Of a DNA stretch of 64,000 bases, positions 26,101 to 35,783 are shown piece after piece (position 1 is the first letter of the stretch; the number at the start of each line of letters is the position of its first letter). Below the pieces are notes generated by a model. The model was not told where the DNA came from. It made no database searches and saw only the letters and a list, made by a program, of their open reading frames with translations. The DNA is from Deltaproteobacteria bacterium (GTDB lineage: Bacteria > Desulfobacterota > Binatia > Binatales > Binataceae): positions 1 to 64,000 of the forward strand of contig JAJZAI010000009.1 of the NCBI GenBank assembly GCA_021799495.1, read 5' to 3'. The position numbers and the translations under genes are program-made.

Positions 26101-26919
26101 ATGCCGACCCGGTTGATCAAGACTCTGGCTTCGATTAGCGCCGCGATTCTGTTGGCCTCCTGCACATTGCTCTCATGCGTACGCGACCACGCGGCCGCCC
26201 AGTCGGCGGCCAGCGGGACGGTGACCGTCAACGTCGCCCGCGTGGGCTTCGATCAGGATTTGGGGTCGCACTACGTGACGTTGATCGACCGGAGCGGAAA
26301 TCGGAGCCTCGATATCGTCATCGGCCCCGAAGAAGCGCGCGAGATTCTCTTCGAGCTTCACGGCTTGAAGCCCGAACGGCCGCTTGCCAGCGACCTTCTG
26401 CGGACGGTTGTCGAGCGCGCCGGCGTCCATGTCGAGCGGGTCGAAATCACCGGTTTGCGCGATCAGACCTACTTCGCGGCGATCGATCTCGATGGCCAGC
26501 GCCAGCCGATCGACAGCCGCCCGAGCGACGCGATCGCGCTGGCGCTCGGCGTGGGCGCGCCGATTTACGTCAAAGCGTCGCTGATGAGCGCAAAGGCGAA
26601 CGCTCCGAATGCTGGTCCGGCGGTGGCGCGCGCCGCCGGTATCGCGGTGCAGGAACTTACGCCGGAGTTGGCGGAGTACTTTTCATTACCCCCGGAAAGC
26701 GGCGTGGTCGTCGCCGATTTCGAAGCTGCACAGGCGCAATCCGGTTTGCGGCGCGGCGATATTGTCACGGCGATTGACGGACACGAGATCAAAACCACCG
26801 ACGACTTTGTCAAGGCGGCGGCGAGCGCCAAACGTCCGCTCGTGCTGAGCGTCAGGCGCGGCGGCCGCGCGCTATCGATCACGCTGGCGCCGGCGGCGAC
26901 AGCCGCGTCCGCGCACTGA
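26101..26919 (+). CDS. Lipoprotein with bifunctional nuclease (BFN/DUF151) and PDZ domains
   Basis: 272 aa. The lipobox LLASC ends at Cys21, with a second candidate LLSC at Cys26. Residues about 40-165 are a BFN/DUF151 domain: VARVGFDQDLGSHYVTLID, LDIVIGPEEAREIL, RPLASDLLRTVVERAG and IDSRPSDAIALALGVGAPIYV, all family hallmarks. Residues about 190-270 form a PDZ domain (SGVVVADFEAAQAQSGLRRG, DIVTAIDGHEIKTTDDF). BFN proteins are usually cytoplasmic or plastidic and their nuclease activity is poorly understood. Here the domain should face the periplasm, which argues for a non-nuclease role. Confidence 0.87.
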   Translation: MPTRLIKTLASISAAILLASCTLLSCVRDHAAAQSAASGTVTVNVARVGFDQDLGSHYVTLIDRSGNRSLDIVIGPEEAREILFELHGLKPERPLASDLLRTVVERAGVHVERVEITGLRDQTYFAAIDLDGQRQPIDSRPSDAIALALGVGAPIYVKASLMSAKANAPNAGPAVARAAGIAVQELTPELAEYFSLPPESGVVVADFEAAQAQSGLRRGDIVTAIDGHEIKTTDDFVKAAASAKRPLVLSVRRGGRALSITLAPAATAASAH

Positions 26920-26950
26920 GGCGCGCCTCGATTCGCGCGCGGCGGCGCCT

Positions 26951-28672
26951 TCAACGCGTCGGTTCGCGGCGAATCAGCAGGCTGCGGATAAATCGCGGAT
27001 CGATCGGGCGCGCTGGGTCGATGCCGCCTAAATCCTCCTCGAGCAGGTTGAGGCATGAATTCACGTAGTCCGCGGCGCGGCGGCGCAGATCTTCGCCAAG
27101 CCGTTCCCGCATGATGCCGTCTATCCGCCCGCGCAACGCTTCGCTCAGGCGGGCCGGACGCGATTCCAGCGACAACATCGCGCGGCGCGCCTCCTCGAGC
27201 CGGTCCGGCTCCAACGGCGCGATCGCCAGCCGGCCGTCGATCAAGGCGCGCGCGAACGCGGTCAATAAAATCTGGCTCAAGCGGATTTCGTGGCCGGCGA
27301 TCTGCGCGCGGAAAGCCGCGCCGGCGATATCAAGGCCGAGCAGCCCGCGGAAGATGTCAGGCGCCGCGTCTAGCTGTTCGAGCAGCGCATATCCCAAGTG
27401 CACGTCGCGCATCGTGCGGAAATCCCGCGTCACGACCGCGCCGTTGCGATCGAGTCCGCCGAAAAAGCGCGGCTGGCGTTCGAGGAATCCGCCCAGCGCT
27501 TCGCGGTACGGGGAATCAAGATACGGAATCTCGCGGCCGGGCTCGGGCGTCAATCCGAAACGCCGCGCGATCGATTCGGCGCGCGTGCGCAAATCGATCG
27601 TCAGGCTCACGCCGAGCCGGAAGAGCAATTGCAGATGCGTGGCGCGCAGATGTTCGATAGCGGTTTTCAGGTCGCCGCCGGCCAAATGCTCGAGGCCGAG
27701 ATTCAGGTAGTTGTGCGTCATCTCGACCGCCAGACGCACCGCTTCGAGGTCGCCGAAATCCACCGACCGCGCGACCAGCACCTGGTTCGTCACGATCGCC
27801 ATCTCGCTGCGCAACTGCCGCCGTCCCTGCGCAGCGAATCCCGCCGTCAGGGCGGCGTTGAAGAGCGAGTTTTCGGAATCGGGCAGGGCCGGCGCAAGTT
27901 CCGGCGAGATCAGCTCCGCTTCTTCCAGCGCGTCGCGAATCGGCGGCACGTATTGCGTCCGCAGCGCCGCGAAATTCTGCGGATTCAGGTAGGCGAACAC
28001 GCCTTGCGCGTCGAAATAATCCGGAAATCCGCGATCGGCGAGGCGGGCACTGCGGAATTGATACGCCTGCTCTTCCAGTTCCGCCTCGACGCCCCAGTAA
28101 ATCTCCTCCATCAGCGCGGTGAAATACTTGTAGTCGCGCTCGAAGGACTCTTCGAGAAATTCAAGCAAATGGGCGTGAATCGAATCGTGGCGGACAAATT
28201 CGATCAGGTAATGCTCGTCGAATTGCACGAAGCGGTCCGACGGCGAATCGGGCGAATCCTGCGGGTCGGCCAGCCGATGGACGCGGATATATTGCCGCAG
28301 CAGCAGCGAAACCAGCTCGAGGTCCAGCTCCATCAGGCCGTCGGCCATGCGCTTGCGGCCCGCGTCCGCCATCGCCTCGATCCATTCGCGCATTCGCGCG
28401 AGGTTCGGCCGGTCCTTGTCCCAGCAATCCAGATCGAAGAGCCATCGGACCTGTTCCGGCGCTGAAAGTCCGAGCAGATCGCCGGCGTCGGCGGAGCCGA
28501 TCTCTTTCAGCGTGTAGAAGAGCGTTTCGGGCGCGAACGATTGCACCAGGCGTTCGGCCTCGGGCGCCGATAAAATCAGGTCGCGCTTCTGGCGCGCCGG
28601 CAATCCATAGAGAAAATCGAGTTTCTCCTGGAAAGGCAGATTCAAAAATTCTTCCTGCCGCGAATCAGTCAT
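26951..28672 (-). CDS. DUF6178 family protein
   Basis: 573 aa from ATG 28672, preceded by GAAGGAAGC. An all-helical cytoplasmic protein starting [20 protein letters not shown], with [10 protein letters not shown]-like repeats, then [20 protein letters not shown] and [17 protein letters not shown]. This matches the large uncharacterised family common in deltaproteobacteria. No enzymatic motif is visible. It is convergent with the lipoprotein gene and divergent from thiD. Confidence 0.75.
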   Translation of the reverse strand: MTDSRQEEFLNLPFQEKLDFLYGLPARQKRDLILSAPEAERLVQSFAPETLFYTLKEIGSADAGDLLGLSAPEQVRWLFDLDCWDKDRPNLARMREWIEAMADAGRKRMADGLMELDLELVSLLLRQYIRVHRLADPQDSPDSPSDRFVQFDEHYLIEFVRHDSIHAHLLEFLEESFERDYKYFTALMEEIYWGVEAELEEQAYQFRSARLADRGFPDYFDAQGVFAYLNPQNFAALRTQYVPPIRDALEEAELISPELAPALPDSENSLFNAALTAGFAAQGRRQLRSEMAIVTNQVLVARSVDFGDLEAVRLAVEMTHNYLNLGLEHLAGGDLKTAIEHLRATHLQLLFRLGVSLTIDLRTRAESIARRFGLTPEPGREIPYLDSPYREALGGFLERQPRFFGGLDRNGAVVTRDFRTMRDVHLGYALLEQLDAAPDIFRGLLGLDIAGAAFRAQIAGHEIRLSQILLTAFARALIDGRLAIAPLEPDRLEEARRAMLSLESRPARLSEALRGRIDGIMRERLGEDLRRRAADYVNSCLNLLEEDLGGIDPARPIDPRFIRSLLIRREPTR

Positions 28673-28792
28673 CTGCTTCCTTCGCGCGAGACGTTCCCTG
28701 CCGCGCAAGATACCGCCCGCCCAAAGCGGCGATCAAGGCGATCCTCCGCCGCATGAGGTTGGCCGCGCGTTGCGATATAAGCTCTGGTTGCG

Positions 28793-29626
28793 ATGGAAAA
28801 TTTCCGCCGGAACGAGCGCGGCGCGCGCGCCGTCGCGATGACGATCGCCGGCAGCGATCCCGGCGGCGGCGCCGGTTTGCAGGCCGATCTCAAGACTTTT
28901 GCGGCCTTTCGCGTCCACGGCTTTTCCGTAATCGCCGCCGTTATCGCCCAGAACAGCGGCGCGGTCGCGGCCGTTCAGCCGGTCGCCCCCGCGATGGTGA
29001 CGCGCCAAATCGAAACCCTGGCCGCCGAGCGCCGTCCGGACGCGCTCAAAACCGGCGCGCTGGCCGACGCCGCGATCGTCCGCGCGGTCGCGCGCGCGAT
29101 CGTCCGTTTCAGGCTGCCGGCGCCGGTCGTCGATCCCGTGTTCGTTTCCAGCGCCGGCGTGCGGCTGCTCGACCCGGCCGGCGAACGCGCCCTCGCCAGG
29201 AAATTGCTGCCGCTCGCGCGGATCGTGACGCCGAATCTCCAGGAGGCCGAAGCGCTGACCGGAATCGGGATCGACGGCCCTGAAGCGGCGCGCGCCGCCG
29301 CCCGCGCGATTTTTCGGATGGGGCCGCGCGCGGTGCTGATCAAGGGCGGCCATCAGCCGCGAAATTCCCGGCCGGCGTCCAAACTTGTCGATCTGCTCTT
29401 CGACGGCAGCGGCTTCACGGAGTATATCGTGCGGCGCATTCCGGGCGGCGGCGCACATGGCACGGGATGCGCCTTTTCCGCTGCGGTCGCCGCGAGCCTG
29501 GCCCGCGCGATGTCGCTCGACGAGGCGATTCGCGCCGCGCAGCGCTACCTCGCACGCGCCTTGCGCGGCTCGTATCAATTGTCGGCCGCCGGCCGGCCGC
29601 TGCTCGATCATCTCGTGCGTCCGTGA
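28793..29626 (+). CDS. thiD: Hydroxymethylpyrimidine/phosphomethylpyrimidine kinase
   Basis: 277 aa. Ribokinase-fold Thi[21 protein letters not shown] (HMP site), [40 protein letters not shown] and the catalytic [17 protein letters not shown]. The first 15 residues are poorly conserved, so the start could be the Met at 28838. It makes HMP-diphosphate for thiamine. Confidence 0.92.
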   Translation: MENFRRNERGARAVAMTIAGSDPGGGAGLQADLKTFAAFRVHGFSVIAAVIAQNSGAVAAVQPVAPAMVTRQIETLAAERRPDALKTGALADAAIVRAVARAIVRFRLPAPVVDPVFVSSAGVRLLDPAGERALARKLLPLARIVTPNLQEAEALTGIGIDGPEAARAAARAIFRMGPRAVLIKGGHQPRNSRPASKLVDLLFDGSGFTEYIVRRIPGGGAHGTGCAFSAAVAASLARAMSLDEAIRAAQRYLARALRGSYQLSAAGRPLLDHLVRP

Positions 29627-29652
29627 TTCCCGAAGCTTGGCGCTTCGCCCGG

Positions 29653-30102
29653 CTATCCGAGCAGCTCTTTCAGCGCGGCCCGGAAGTTGTGGCTGCGTTC
29701 GGCGCCGCCGCCGAGCTTGATCAGCGCGTAACGCTCGTCGGCGTCAAGCCGCGACCATTCGCCGGCGCCGATCGTCACGCCCGCGGCGCGCGCGTTTTCG
29801 ATGAGGCGCGCGGGCGGCGCGGCGGGCGGATCCGCCGCGCCGATTTCTTCGGCCGGCAATGGCTTGGTCGCGCCGGCTTCGTGCGCCGCGAGCGCGCCGG
29901 CGAGAAAATCGCGCAGGGCCGCGCGTTCGTCGTCGTCTCCGGCCGGCAGATGGCATACCGCGGCGCGCTCGTGATGCGCCAGCGCCTGCCATTGCTTGAG
30001 GCTGATTTTGACTCCCGCCCGATCTAGCTTCCGCCGCACCGCCATCGGCACGCAGGCGAGACTCTGATGCATTTCATCCTCGAATTCGAAGCGGCGAATC
30101 AT
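29653..30102 (-). CDS. Nitrate reductase associated protein (Nitr_red_assoc family)
   Basis: 149 aa. The opening RRFEFEDEMHQSLACVPMAV and RKLDRAGVKISLKQWQAL are the conserved core of this small family, usually found next to molybdoenzymes such as assimilatory nitrate reductase. Here it sits divergent from a molybdenum-dependent formate dehydrogenase (fds) operon, consistent with a role around Mo-cofactor enzymes. Biochemical function is unknown. No nitrate reductase gene is in the window. Confidence 0.78.
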   Translation of the reverse strand: MIRRFEFEDEMHQSLACVPMAVRRKLDRAGVKISLKQWQALAHHERAAVCHLPAGDDDERAALRDFLAGALAAHEAGATKPLPAEEIGAADPPAAPPARLIENARAAGVTIGAGEWSRLDADERYALIKLGGGAERSHNFRAALKELLG

Positions 30103-30309
30103 AATCCAACCTCGTCGCGGGCGATGATCGTCGATTGAAGCCGCTGTCGCCCGGCTGCGTTTAGTCTAGCATCCGCGGCGGCCGCGCGGATGCGGCCGGC
30201 GCCTCTTGACGGAAATCTTTCCATGGATGACGCTCGGATCAAGCCGCTGGCGCGGCGCATGAACCGCCGGACACGTGCATGGCCTCCGGCCGAAGATTGT
30301 GGACTCGCG

Positions 30310-30786
30310 ATGGATTCTTCCGAAACCTGGAACAAAGACGCGGTTGCGGCCATAGTCGATTCGCTCAGGCACGCGCCGGGAGCGCTGCTGCGTATCCTGC
30401 GCCGCGTGCAGGACGATCTGGGATGGATTCCGCCGCCGGCGCTGCCGCTGATTGCGCATGGGCTCAATCTGTCGCGCGCGGAAGTCCACGGCGTGGCCTC
30501 GTTTTACCACGATTTCCGCCATACTCCGCCGGCGCGCAACGTAATCCGCCTGTGCCGCGCCGAATCATGTCAGGCGCTGGGTGCCGAAGCGCTCGCCCGG
30601 CATGTCCGCGGCCGGCTCGGCGTCGGCTTCGGCGAGACCACGTCCGATCGCGAATTCGCGCTCGAAGCCGTCTATTGCCTCGGCAACTGCGCCTGCTCGC
30701 CGGCCGGCGTAATCAACGGACAACTGCTGGGCCGCTTGACGCCGAAGACGTTCGACGACGCGCTCGAAAGCTTGGTGCGCCGATGA
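30310..30786 (+). CDS. fdsG: NAD-dependent formate dehydrogenase gamma subunit
   Basis: 158 aa from ATG 30310, matching the family N-terminus; an ATG at 30223 is an alternative. NuoE-like thioredoxin-fold [2Fe-2S] protein with CRAESC and CLGNCACSP cysteines, and LLRILRRVQDDLGWIPPPAL and AEVHGVASFYHDF. It passes electrons within the diaphorase part of the soluble enzyme. Its stop overlaps the fdsB start (ATGA). Confidence 0.9.
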   Translation: MDSSETWNKDAVAAIVDSLRHAPGALLRILRRVQDDLGWIPPPALPLIAHGLNLSRAEVHGVASFYHDFRHTPPARNVIRLCRAESCQALGAEALARHVRGRLGVGFGETTSDREFALEAVYCLGNCACSPAGVINGQLLGRLTPKTFDDALESLVRR

Positions 30787-32360
30787 GTTCCGCGGCGTCC
30801 GCGACGATCTTCGTGCCGCGCGATTCCGGGGCGCTTTCGCTCGGCGCGGATAGCGTCGCCGCCGCGATCGCGGCGGAGGCGTCGCGCCGCGGTATTGCTG
30901 TGAAACTGATTCGCACCGGCTCGCGCGGACTCTATTGGCTGGAACCGATGGTCGAAGTGGAAATCGCGGGCGTGCGGCTTGCCTACGGTCCGGTCGGATC
31001 GGCGGACGTTCCGTCGCTGTTCGAGAGCGGATTTCTTTCCGCCAGTCCGGGCGGCCATCCGTTGGCTCTCGGTCCGGCGGAAAAAATTCCCGGTATCGCG
31101 CGCCAGCATCGGATCGTCTTCGCCCGCGCGGGCGTGACGGATCCGCTTTCGGTCGATGATTATCTCGCCCACGGCGGATTTCGCGGCCTCGCCCGCGCGC
31201 TCGCGATGCCGGGCGCCGCGATTGTCGGCGAAGTCGCGCGCGCGAACCTGCGCGGCCGCGGCGGCGCCGCGTTTCCCGCCGGAATCAAATGGAAGACCAC
31301 GCTCGAACAGGCCGATCAGACGAAATATGTCGTTTGCAACGCGGATGAGGGCGATTCGGGCACTTTCGCCGATCGGATGCTGATGGAGGGCGATCCGCTC
31401 CTGCTGATCGAAGGGATGACGATCGCCGGCCTCGCGATCGGCGCCGCGCAGGGCTTTATCTATCTGCGCTCCGAGTATCCGCACGCATTGCGCACCTTGA
31501 CCGCCGTGATCGCGGCGGCTGAAGCGCGCGGCTATCTCGGCAATAACGTCTGCGGCTCAGGGCGCGCCTTCAATCTTGACGTCGTGGTCGGCGCCGGCGC
31601 CTATATCTGCGGCGAAGAGACCGCGATGCTTGAAAGTCTCGAAGGCAAGCGCGGGATGGTTCGCTACAAGCCGCCGGTGCCCGCGGTCGCTGGCCTGTTC
31701 GGACGTCCGTCCGTGATTAACAATGTTCTTACTTTCGCGTCGGTCCCGGCGATTATCGAGCACGGCGGCGAGGCCTACAACCAGCTTGGCGTGGGCCGTT
31801 CGCGCGGCACGATTCCGCTGCAACTGGCTGGCAATGTGGCGCGTCCCGGCCTGGTCGAGGTTTCTTTCGGTCTGAGCCTGCGCGAACTGATTTACGATTT
31901 CGGCGGCGGGACGCGCAGCGGCCGTCCGCTGCGCGCCGTTCAGGTTGGCGGACCGCTCGGCGCATATTTTCCCGCTGCGATGCTCGATTTGAAGATCGAT
32001 TACGAGGCGTTCGCGGAGGCTGGCGGTTTGCTCGGCCATGGCGGCGTCGTGGTTTTCGACGACACGGTCGATCTGGCGCGGATGGCGCGATATGCGATGG
32101 AATTCTGCGCGATCGAATCGTGCGGGAAATGCACGCCCTGCAGAATCGGATCGACGCGCGGCGCGGAATTGCTTGATCGCGTGATCGATAATCGCGCGGG
32201 CGGCGGCGCCGAACTCGATCTGCTGCGCGAGCTTTGCGACACGATGGCCGCCGGCTCGCTGTGCGCCTTGGGCGGACTCACGCCGATGCCGGTGATGAGC
32301 GCGCTCAGGCATTTCCCCGAAGATTTTGGACTGCCCGCGGCCGCGGCCGCGCGGCCCTGA
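30783..32360 (+). CDS. fdsB: NAD-dependent formate dehydrogenase beta subunit
   Basis: 525 aa from ATG 30783. An N-terminal thioredoxin-like domain is followed by the NuoF-type FMN/NAD module: RGRGGAAFPAGIKW, NADEGDSGTFADR, GAGAYICGEETAMLESLEG. The [4Fe-4S] motif is ESCGKCTPCRIGSTRG with the distal SLCALGG. It reduces NAD using electrons from FdsA via FdsG. The track ORF from 30279 runs through fdsG in another frame and is not the true start. Confidence 0.92.
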   Translation: MSSAASATIFVPRDSGALSLGADSVAAAIAAEASRRGIAVKLIRTGSRGLYWLEPMVEVEIAGVRLAYGPVGSADVPSLFESGFLSASPGGHPLALGPAEKIPGIARQHRIVFARAGVTDPLSVDDYLAHGGFRGLARALAMPGAAIVGEVARANLRGRGGAAFPAGIKWKTTLEQADQTKYVVCNADEGDSGTFADRMLMEGDPLLLIEGMTIAGLAIGAAQGFIYLRSEYPHALRTLTAVIAAAEARGYLGNNVCGSGRAFNLDVVVGAGAYICGEETAMLESLEGKRGMVRYKPPVPAVAGLFGRPSVINNVLTFASVPAIIEHGGEAYNQLGVGRSRGTIPLQLAGNVARPGLVEVSFGLSLRELIYDFGGGTRSGRPLRAVQVGGPLGAYFPAAMLDLKIDYEAFAEAGGLLGHGGVVVFDDTVDLARMARYAMEFCAIESCGKCTPCRIGSTRGAELLDRVIDNRAGGGAELDLLRELCDTMAAGSLCALGGLTPMPVMSALRHFPEDFGLPAAAAARP

Positions 32361-32385
32361 TGTTTGCTGGAACGGGAGAATCGGC

Positions 32386-35202
32386 GTGCAGGCAATCGAC
32401 GATCGGGATTTCGGCGTTCCGCGGCGTGACGCGGCGCAGTCCGCCACTCTGACGATCGACGGCAGGGAAATCACCGTTCCGGCCGGAACCGCGCTGATCC
32501 GTGCCGCGGCGCTGGCCGGAATCGCGATTCCGAAACTGTGCGCCACCGACTCGCTCGAACCGTTCGGCTCATGCCGGCTCTGCCTGGTCGAAATCGACGG
32601 ACGCAAGGGGTTTCTCGCGTCGTGCACCACGCCGGCCGAGTCCGGCATGAAAGTCCGCACCCAATCCGAAGCGCTCGGCAAGCTCCGCCGCAATGTGATG
32701 GAGCTTTACATGACCGACCATCCGCTCGACCCGTTCGAGTGCAAGGCCGGCGGCGCCTGCGAGTTGCATCGGATGGCGGCCGAAGTCGGATTGCGCGAAG
32801 TGCGTTATCCGCGCGGCGGCGAAAACCATCTCGATCTGAAATCCGACGATTCAAATCCATATTTCACTTTCGATCCCGCGCGCTGCATCCTGTGCTCGCG
32901 ATGCGTGCGCGCCTGCGACGATATTCAGGGCACGTTCGCGCTGACGATCGAGGGCCGCGGCTTCGCGTCGCAGATGACGCCGGGACAGCACGAGCGTTAT
33001 CTCGATTCGGAATGCGTTTCATGCGGCGCCTGCGTGCAGGCCTGTCCGACCGACGCGTTGATGGAAAAGAGCGCGCTCGAACGCGGCGCCGCCGACCGCG
33101 CGATCGTGACCACCTGCGGCTATTGCGGCGTGGGATGTTCATTCAAGGCGGAACTGCGCGGCGACCGGATCGTGCGGATGGTTCCGAACAAGAACGGCCT
33201 GCCTAACCACGGCCATTCATGCGTCAAAGGCCGCTTCGCCTGGGGCTACGCGACCCATCCGGATCGCGTTCGCCGCCCGCTGATGCGCAAGCGAATCAGC
33301 GATCCGTGGCGCGAAGTCTCGTGGGACGAAGCGCTCCGCCACGCCGCCGCGGAACTCAAGCGCGTGCAGCGGCAATACGGGCGCGGTGCGGTCGGCGGAA
33401 TCACGTCGTCGCGATGCACCAACGAAGAAGCGTACCTGGTGCAGAAACTGGTGCGCGCCGCGTTCGGCAACAATAACGTCGATACCTGCGCGCGCGTCTG
33501 CCATTCGCCGACCGGCTACGGCCTCAAGACCGCGTTCGGCACGCCCGCCGGCACTCAGGATTTCGATTCGATCCTTCAGGCCGACGTGATCATGGTGATC
33601 GGCGCGAATCCTACCGAGGGCCATCCGGTGTTCGCGTCGATCATGAAGCGGCGGCTGCGCGAAGGCGCGCGGCTGATCGTCGCCGATCCGCGGGCGATCG
33701 AGCTGGTGCGGATGCCGCACGTCACCGCCGACTATTTCCTGCAACTGACGCCGGGCACCAACGTCGCGTTGCTGAACGCGATGGCGCACACGATCGTCGC
33801 CGAAGGGCTGGCCGACGATGCGTTCATCGCCGCGCGCTGCGACGCGGACGGCTACGCGCGCTGGCGCCAGTTTATTCTCGAGGAGCGCAATTCGCCGGAA
33901 GCGGCCGAATCGATCACCGGCGTTCCGGCTGATCGGATTCGCGGCGCGGCGCGGCTCTACGCCAAAGGCCCGAACTCCGCGATCTATTACGGCTTGGGCG
34001 TGACCGAGCATGCACAGGGCAGCACGGCGGTGCTCGCGATGGCGAACCTCGCGATGGCGGCGGGGATGCTTGGCCGGCCGGGCGTCGGCGTGAATCCGTT
34101 GCGCGGCCAGAACAACGTGCAAGGCTCGAACGACGTTGGCTCGTTTCCGCACGAACTGACCGGATATCGGCACGTTTCCGATCCGGCGCTGCGCGCGCAA
34201 TTCGAAGCGGAGTGGGGCGTCACGCTCGATCCGGAGCCGGGGCTGCGCATCCCCAATATGTTCGACGCGGCGCTCGACGGCAGCTTCCGTGGCCTGTACG
34301 TCGAGGGCGAGGATATCGCCCAGTCGGATCCGAATTCCCAACACGTCGCGGCGGCGCTCGCGGCGATGGAGATCGTGATCGTTCAGGACATCTTCCTGAA
34401 CGAGACTTCCAAATACGCTCACGTCTTTTTGCCCGGTTCGTCATTTCTTGAAAAAAACGGCACGTTCACCAACGCCGAGCGCCGGATTTCGCCCGTGCGC
34501 AAAGTGATGCCGCCGTTGGCGGGCAAGGAGGATTGGGAGGTCACCTGCGCGCTGGCTGAGGCGTTGGGCTATCCGATGCGCTACGGCCATCCGTCGGAAA
34601 TCATGGACGAGATTGCGCGCCTGACGCCGACTTTCGCCGGCGTGAGTTACGAAAAGCTCGATCGGCTGGGATCGGTCCAATGGCCATGCAACGAAGCGGC
34701 GCCGGCGGGCACGCCGGTGATGCACGTCGGCGAGTTTGTGCGCGGCCGGGGACGGTTCCTGCCCACCGCGTACGTCCCCACGCTGGAAAAGACCGGACCG
34801 CGCTATCCGTTGATTCTGACCACCGGCCGGATTTTGACGCAGTACAACGTCGGCACCCAGACGCGCCGCACCGGCAACGTCGCGTGGCATCCCGAGGACC
34901 GTCTGGAAATCCATCCGCATGACGCCGAGCAGCGCGGCGTCCGCGAGGGCGATTGGGTCGAAGTGACGAGCCGGGCCGGCGCGATCGTGCTGCGCGCGAC
35001 GATCACTGATCGGGTCGCGCCGGGCGTCGTCTATACCACGTTTCATCATCCTGAGACGGGCGCGAACGTCGTAACGACCGAAAATTCGGATTGGGCAACC
35101 AACTGTCCCGAATACAAGGTCACCGCCGTGCAGGTGATGCCGACCTCGCGCCGTCCTGAACGTTTACCCGCCGATCGGGTGATTCACGCCGCCGCCTCGT
35201 GA
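32386..35202 (+). CDS. fdsA: NAD-dependent formate dehydrogenase alpha subunit
   Basis: About 938 aa from GTG 32386, which has GGGAGAA upstream. N-terminal NuoG-like part: [2Fe-2S] ferredoxin domain (FGSCRLCLVEIDG, LASCTTPAESGM), His-type cluster region and two [4Fe-4S] motifs (CILCSRCVRACDDI, CVSCGACVQACPTDA). Then the molybdopterin catalytic core with CGYCGVGC cluster ligands. The active-site residue is Cys at about 368 in VDTCARVCHSPTGYG, so this is not a selenoenzyme. QNNVQGSNDVG is the conserved cofactor segment. It oxidises formate to CO2 at a Mo-bis-MGD centre in the cytoplasm. Confidence 0.95.
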   Translation: MQAIDDRDFGVPRRDAAQSATLTIDGREITVPAGTALIRAAALAGIAIPKLCATDSLEPFGSCRLCLVEIDGRKGFLASCTTPAESGMKVRTQSEALGKLRRNVMELYMTDHPLDPFECKAGGACELHRMAAEVGLREVRYPRGGENHLDLKSDDSNPYFTFDPARCILCSRCVRACDDIQGTFALTIEGRGFASQMTPGQHERYLDSECVSCGACVQACPTDALMEKSALERGAADRAIVTTCGYCGVGCSFKAELRGDRIVRMVPNKNGLPNHGHSCVKGRFAWGYATHPDRVRRPLMRKRISDPWREVSWDEALRHAAAELKRVQRQYGRGAVGGITSSRCTNEEAYLVQKLVRAAFGNNNVDTCARVCHSPTGYGLKTAFGTPAGTQDFDSILQADVIMVIGANPTEGHPVFASIMKRRLREGARLIVADPRAIELVRMPHVTADYFLQLTPGTNVALLNAMAHTIVAEGLADDAFIAARCDADGYARWRQFILEERNSPEAAESITGVPADRIRGAARLYAKGPNSAIYYGLGVTEHAQGSTAVLAMANLAMAAGMLGRPGVGVNPLRGQNNVQGSNDVGSFPHELTGYRHVSDPALRAQFEAEWGVTLDPEPGLRIPNMFDAALDGSFRGLYVEGEDIAQSDPNSQHVAAALAAMEIVIVQDIFLNETSKYAHVFLPGSSFLEKNGTFTNAERRISPVRKVMPPLAGKEDWEVTCALAEALGYPMRYGHPSEIMDEIARLTPTFAGVSYEKLDRLGSVQWPCNEAAPAGTPVMHVGEFVRGRGRFLPTAYVPTLEKTGPRYPLILTTGRILTQYNVGTQTRRTGNVAWHPEDRLEIHPHDAEQRGVREGDWVEVTSRAGAIVLRATITDRVAPGVVYTTFHHPETGANVVTTENSDWATNCPEYKVTAVQVMPTSRRPERLPADRVIHAAAS

Positions 35203-35238
35203 ACGCCAATTCCGCTCACGCCCAGCTACTCTGACAGG

Positions 35239-35278
35239 ACTTGCTACCGCGCCGGCGATAGCTGGCGCGGTAGCAAGT
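35239..35278. terminator. Perfect 15-bp hairpin after fdsA
   Basis: ACTTGCTACCGCGCC pairs exactly with GGCGCGGTAGCAAGT around a ten-base loop, 37 bases past the fdsA stop. There is no U tract. It marks the left edge of the foreign-looking insertion, so it may be a terminator brought in or one recruited to end fdsGBA. Confidence 0.5.
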
Positions 35279-35405
35279 TGTCCGCCGACAAAGATAAAGA
35301 GAGAACGACTAGCTAATTCATTATATTATCCTAGCGTTAGCCGTTAACGTTGGCGCCACGAGAGGCGCTCGGAGACTTGCAGGCGAACTCGAAATTTCAA
35401 GCACG

Positions 35406-35693
35406 GTGCAGAGGGCGATCCCGGCGTTACTGGTACTCCTGTTGGGATTTACCTTGGCGATGGCGTTGCCGCGATTCGAAACCCGGAGCAACCTGGTGCT
35501 TGACGAATCCAACGCAATCGGAATGGCCCTTCTACGCGCATCGCTTGCGCCCGTGCCGCATCGCTCGATATTCAGCCAATATTGGCTCCGCCGATTCATC
35601 GCGTACTCCGGCGCTCTCAGGTTGATGGACTTCCAGATAGAGCCGCTTGTGGCGCCCCGGCTGGCCATAAAGCTGGATTCGTATAAACCGTGA
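35406..35693 (+). pseudogene. Fragment of a DUF4239 (bestrophin-like) membrane protein gene
   Basis: The translation LLGFTLAMALPRFETRSNLV and LDESNAIGMALLRASLAPVPHRS matches the most conserved block of DUF4239 membrane proteins (helix, then RFxxRRxLVxDEANAIGTAxLRA). That block normally sits in the middle of a protein about twice this length. The first helices are missing, and after IAY the sequence ceases to look coding for this family. It is a remnant truncated at both ends, in a less GC-rich stretch. Confidence 0.65.
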
Positions 35694-35783
35694 AAAACGC
35701 CGGTCGGTTGAAACAGCGCCACCGATCGAAAGCCTGCTTTCGGAACGGTTAGTCGGTACAGCCGAACAAAGCATGATTTGGGG

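Noticed and set aside
33478-33510. Possible selenocysteine site in formate dehydrogenase
   Set aside because: The active-site position is an ordinary Cys codon (TGC) in VDTCARVCH; no in-frame TGA occurs.
33217-34422. 401-aa minus-strand ORF
   Set aside because: Antisense to fdsA, whose molybdopterin and cluster motifs are unambiguous.
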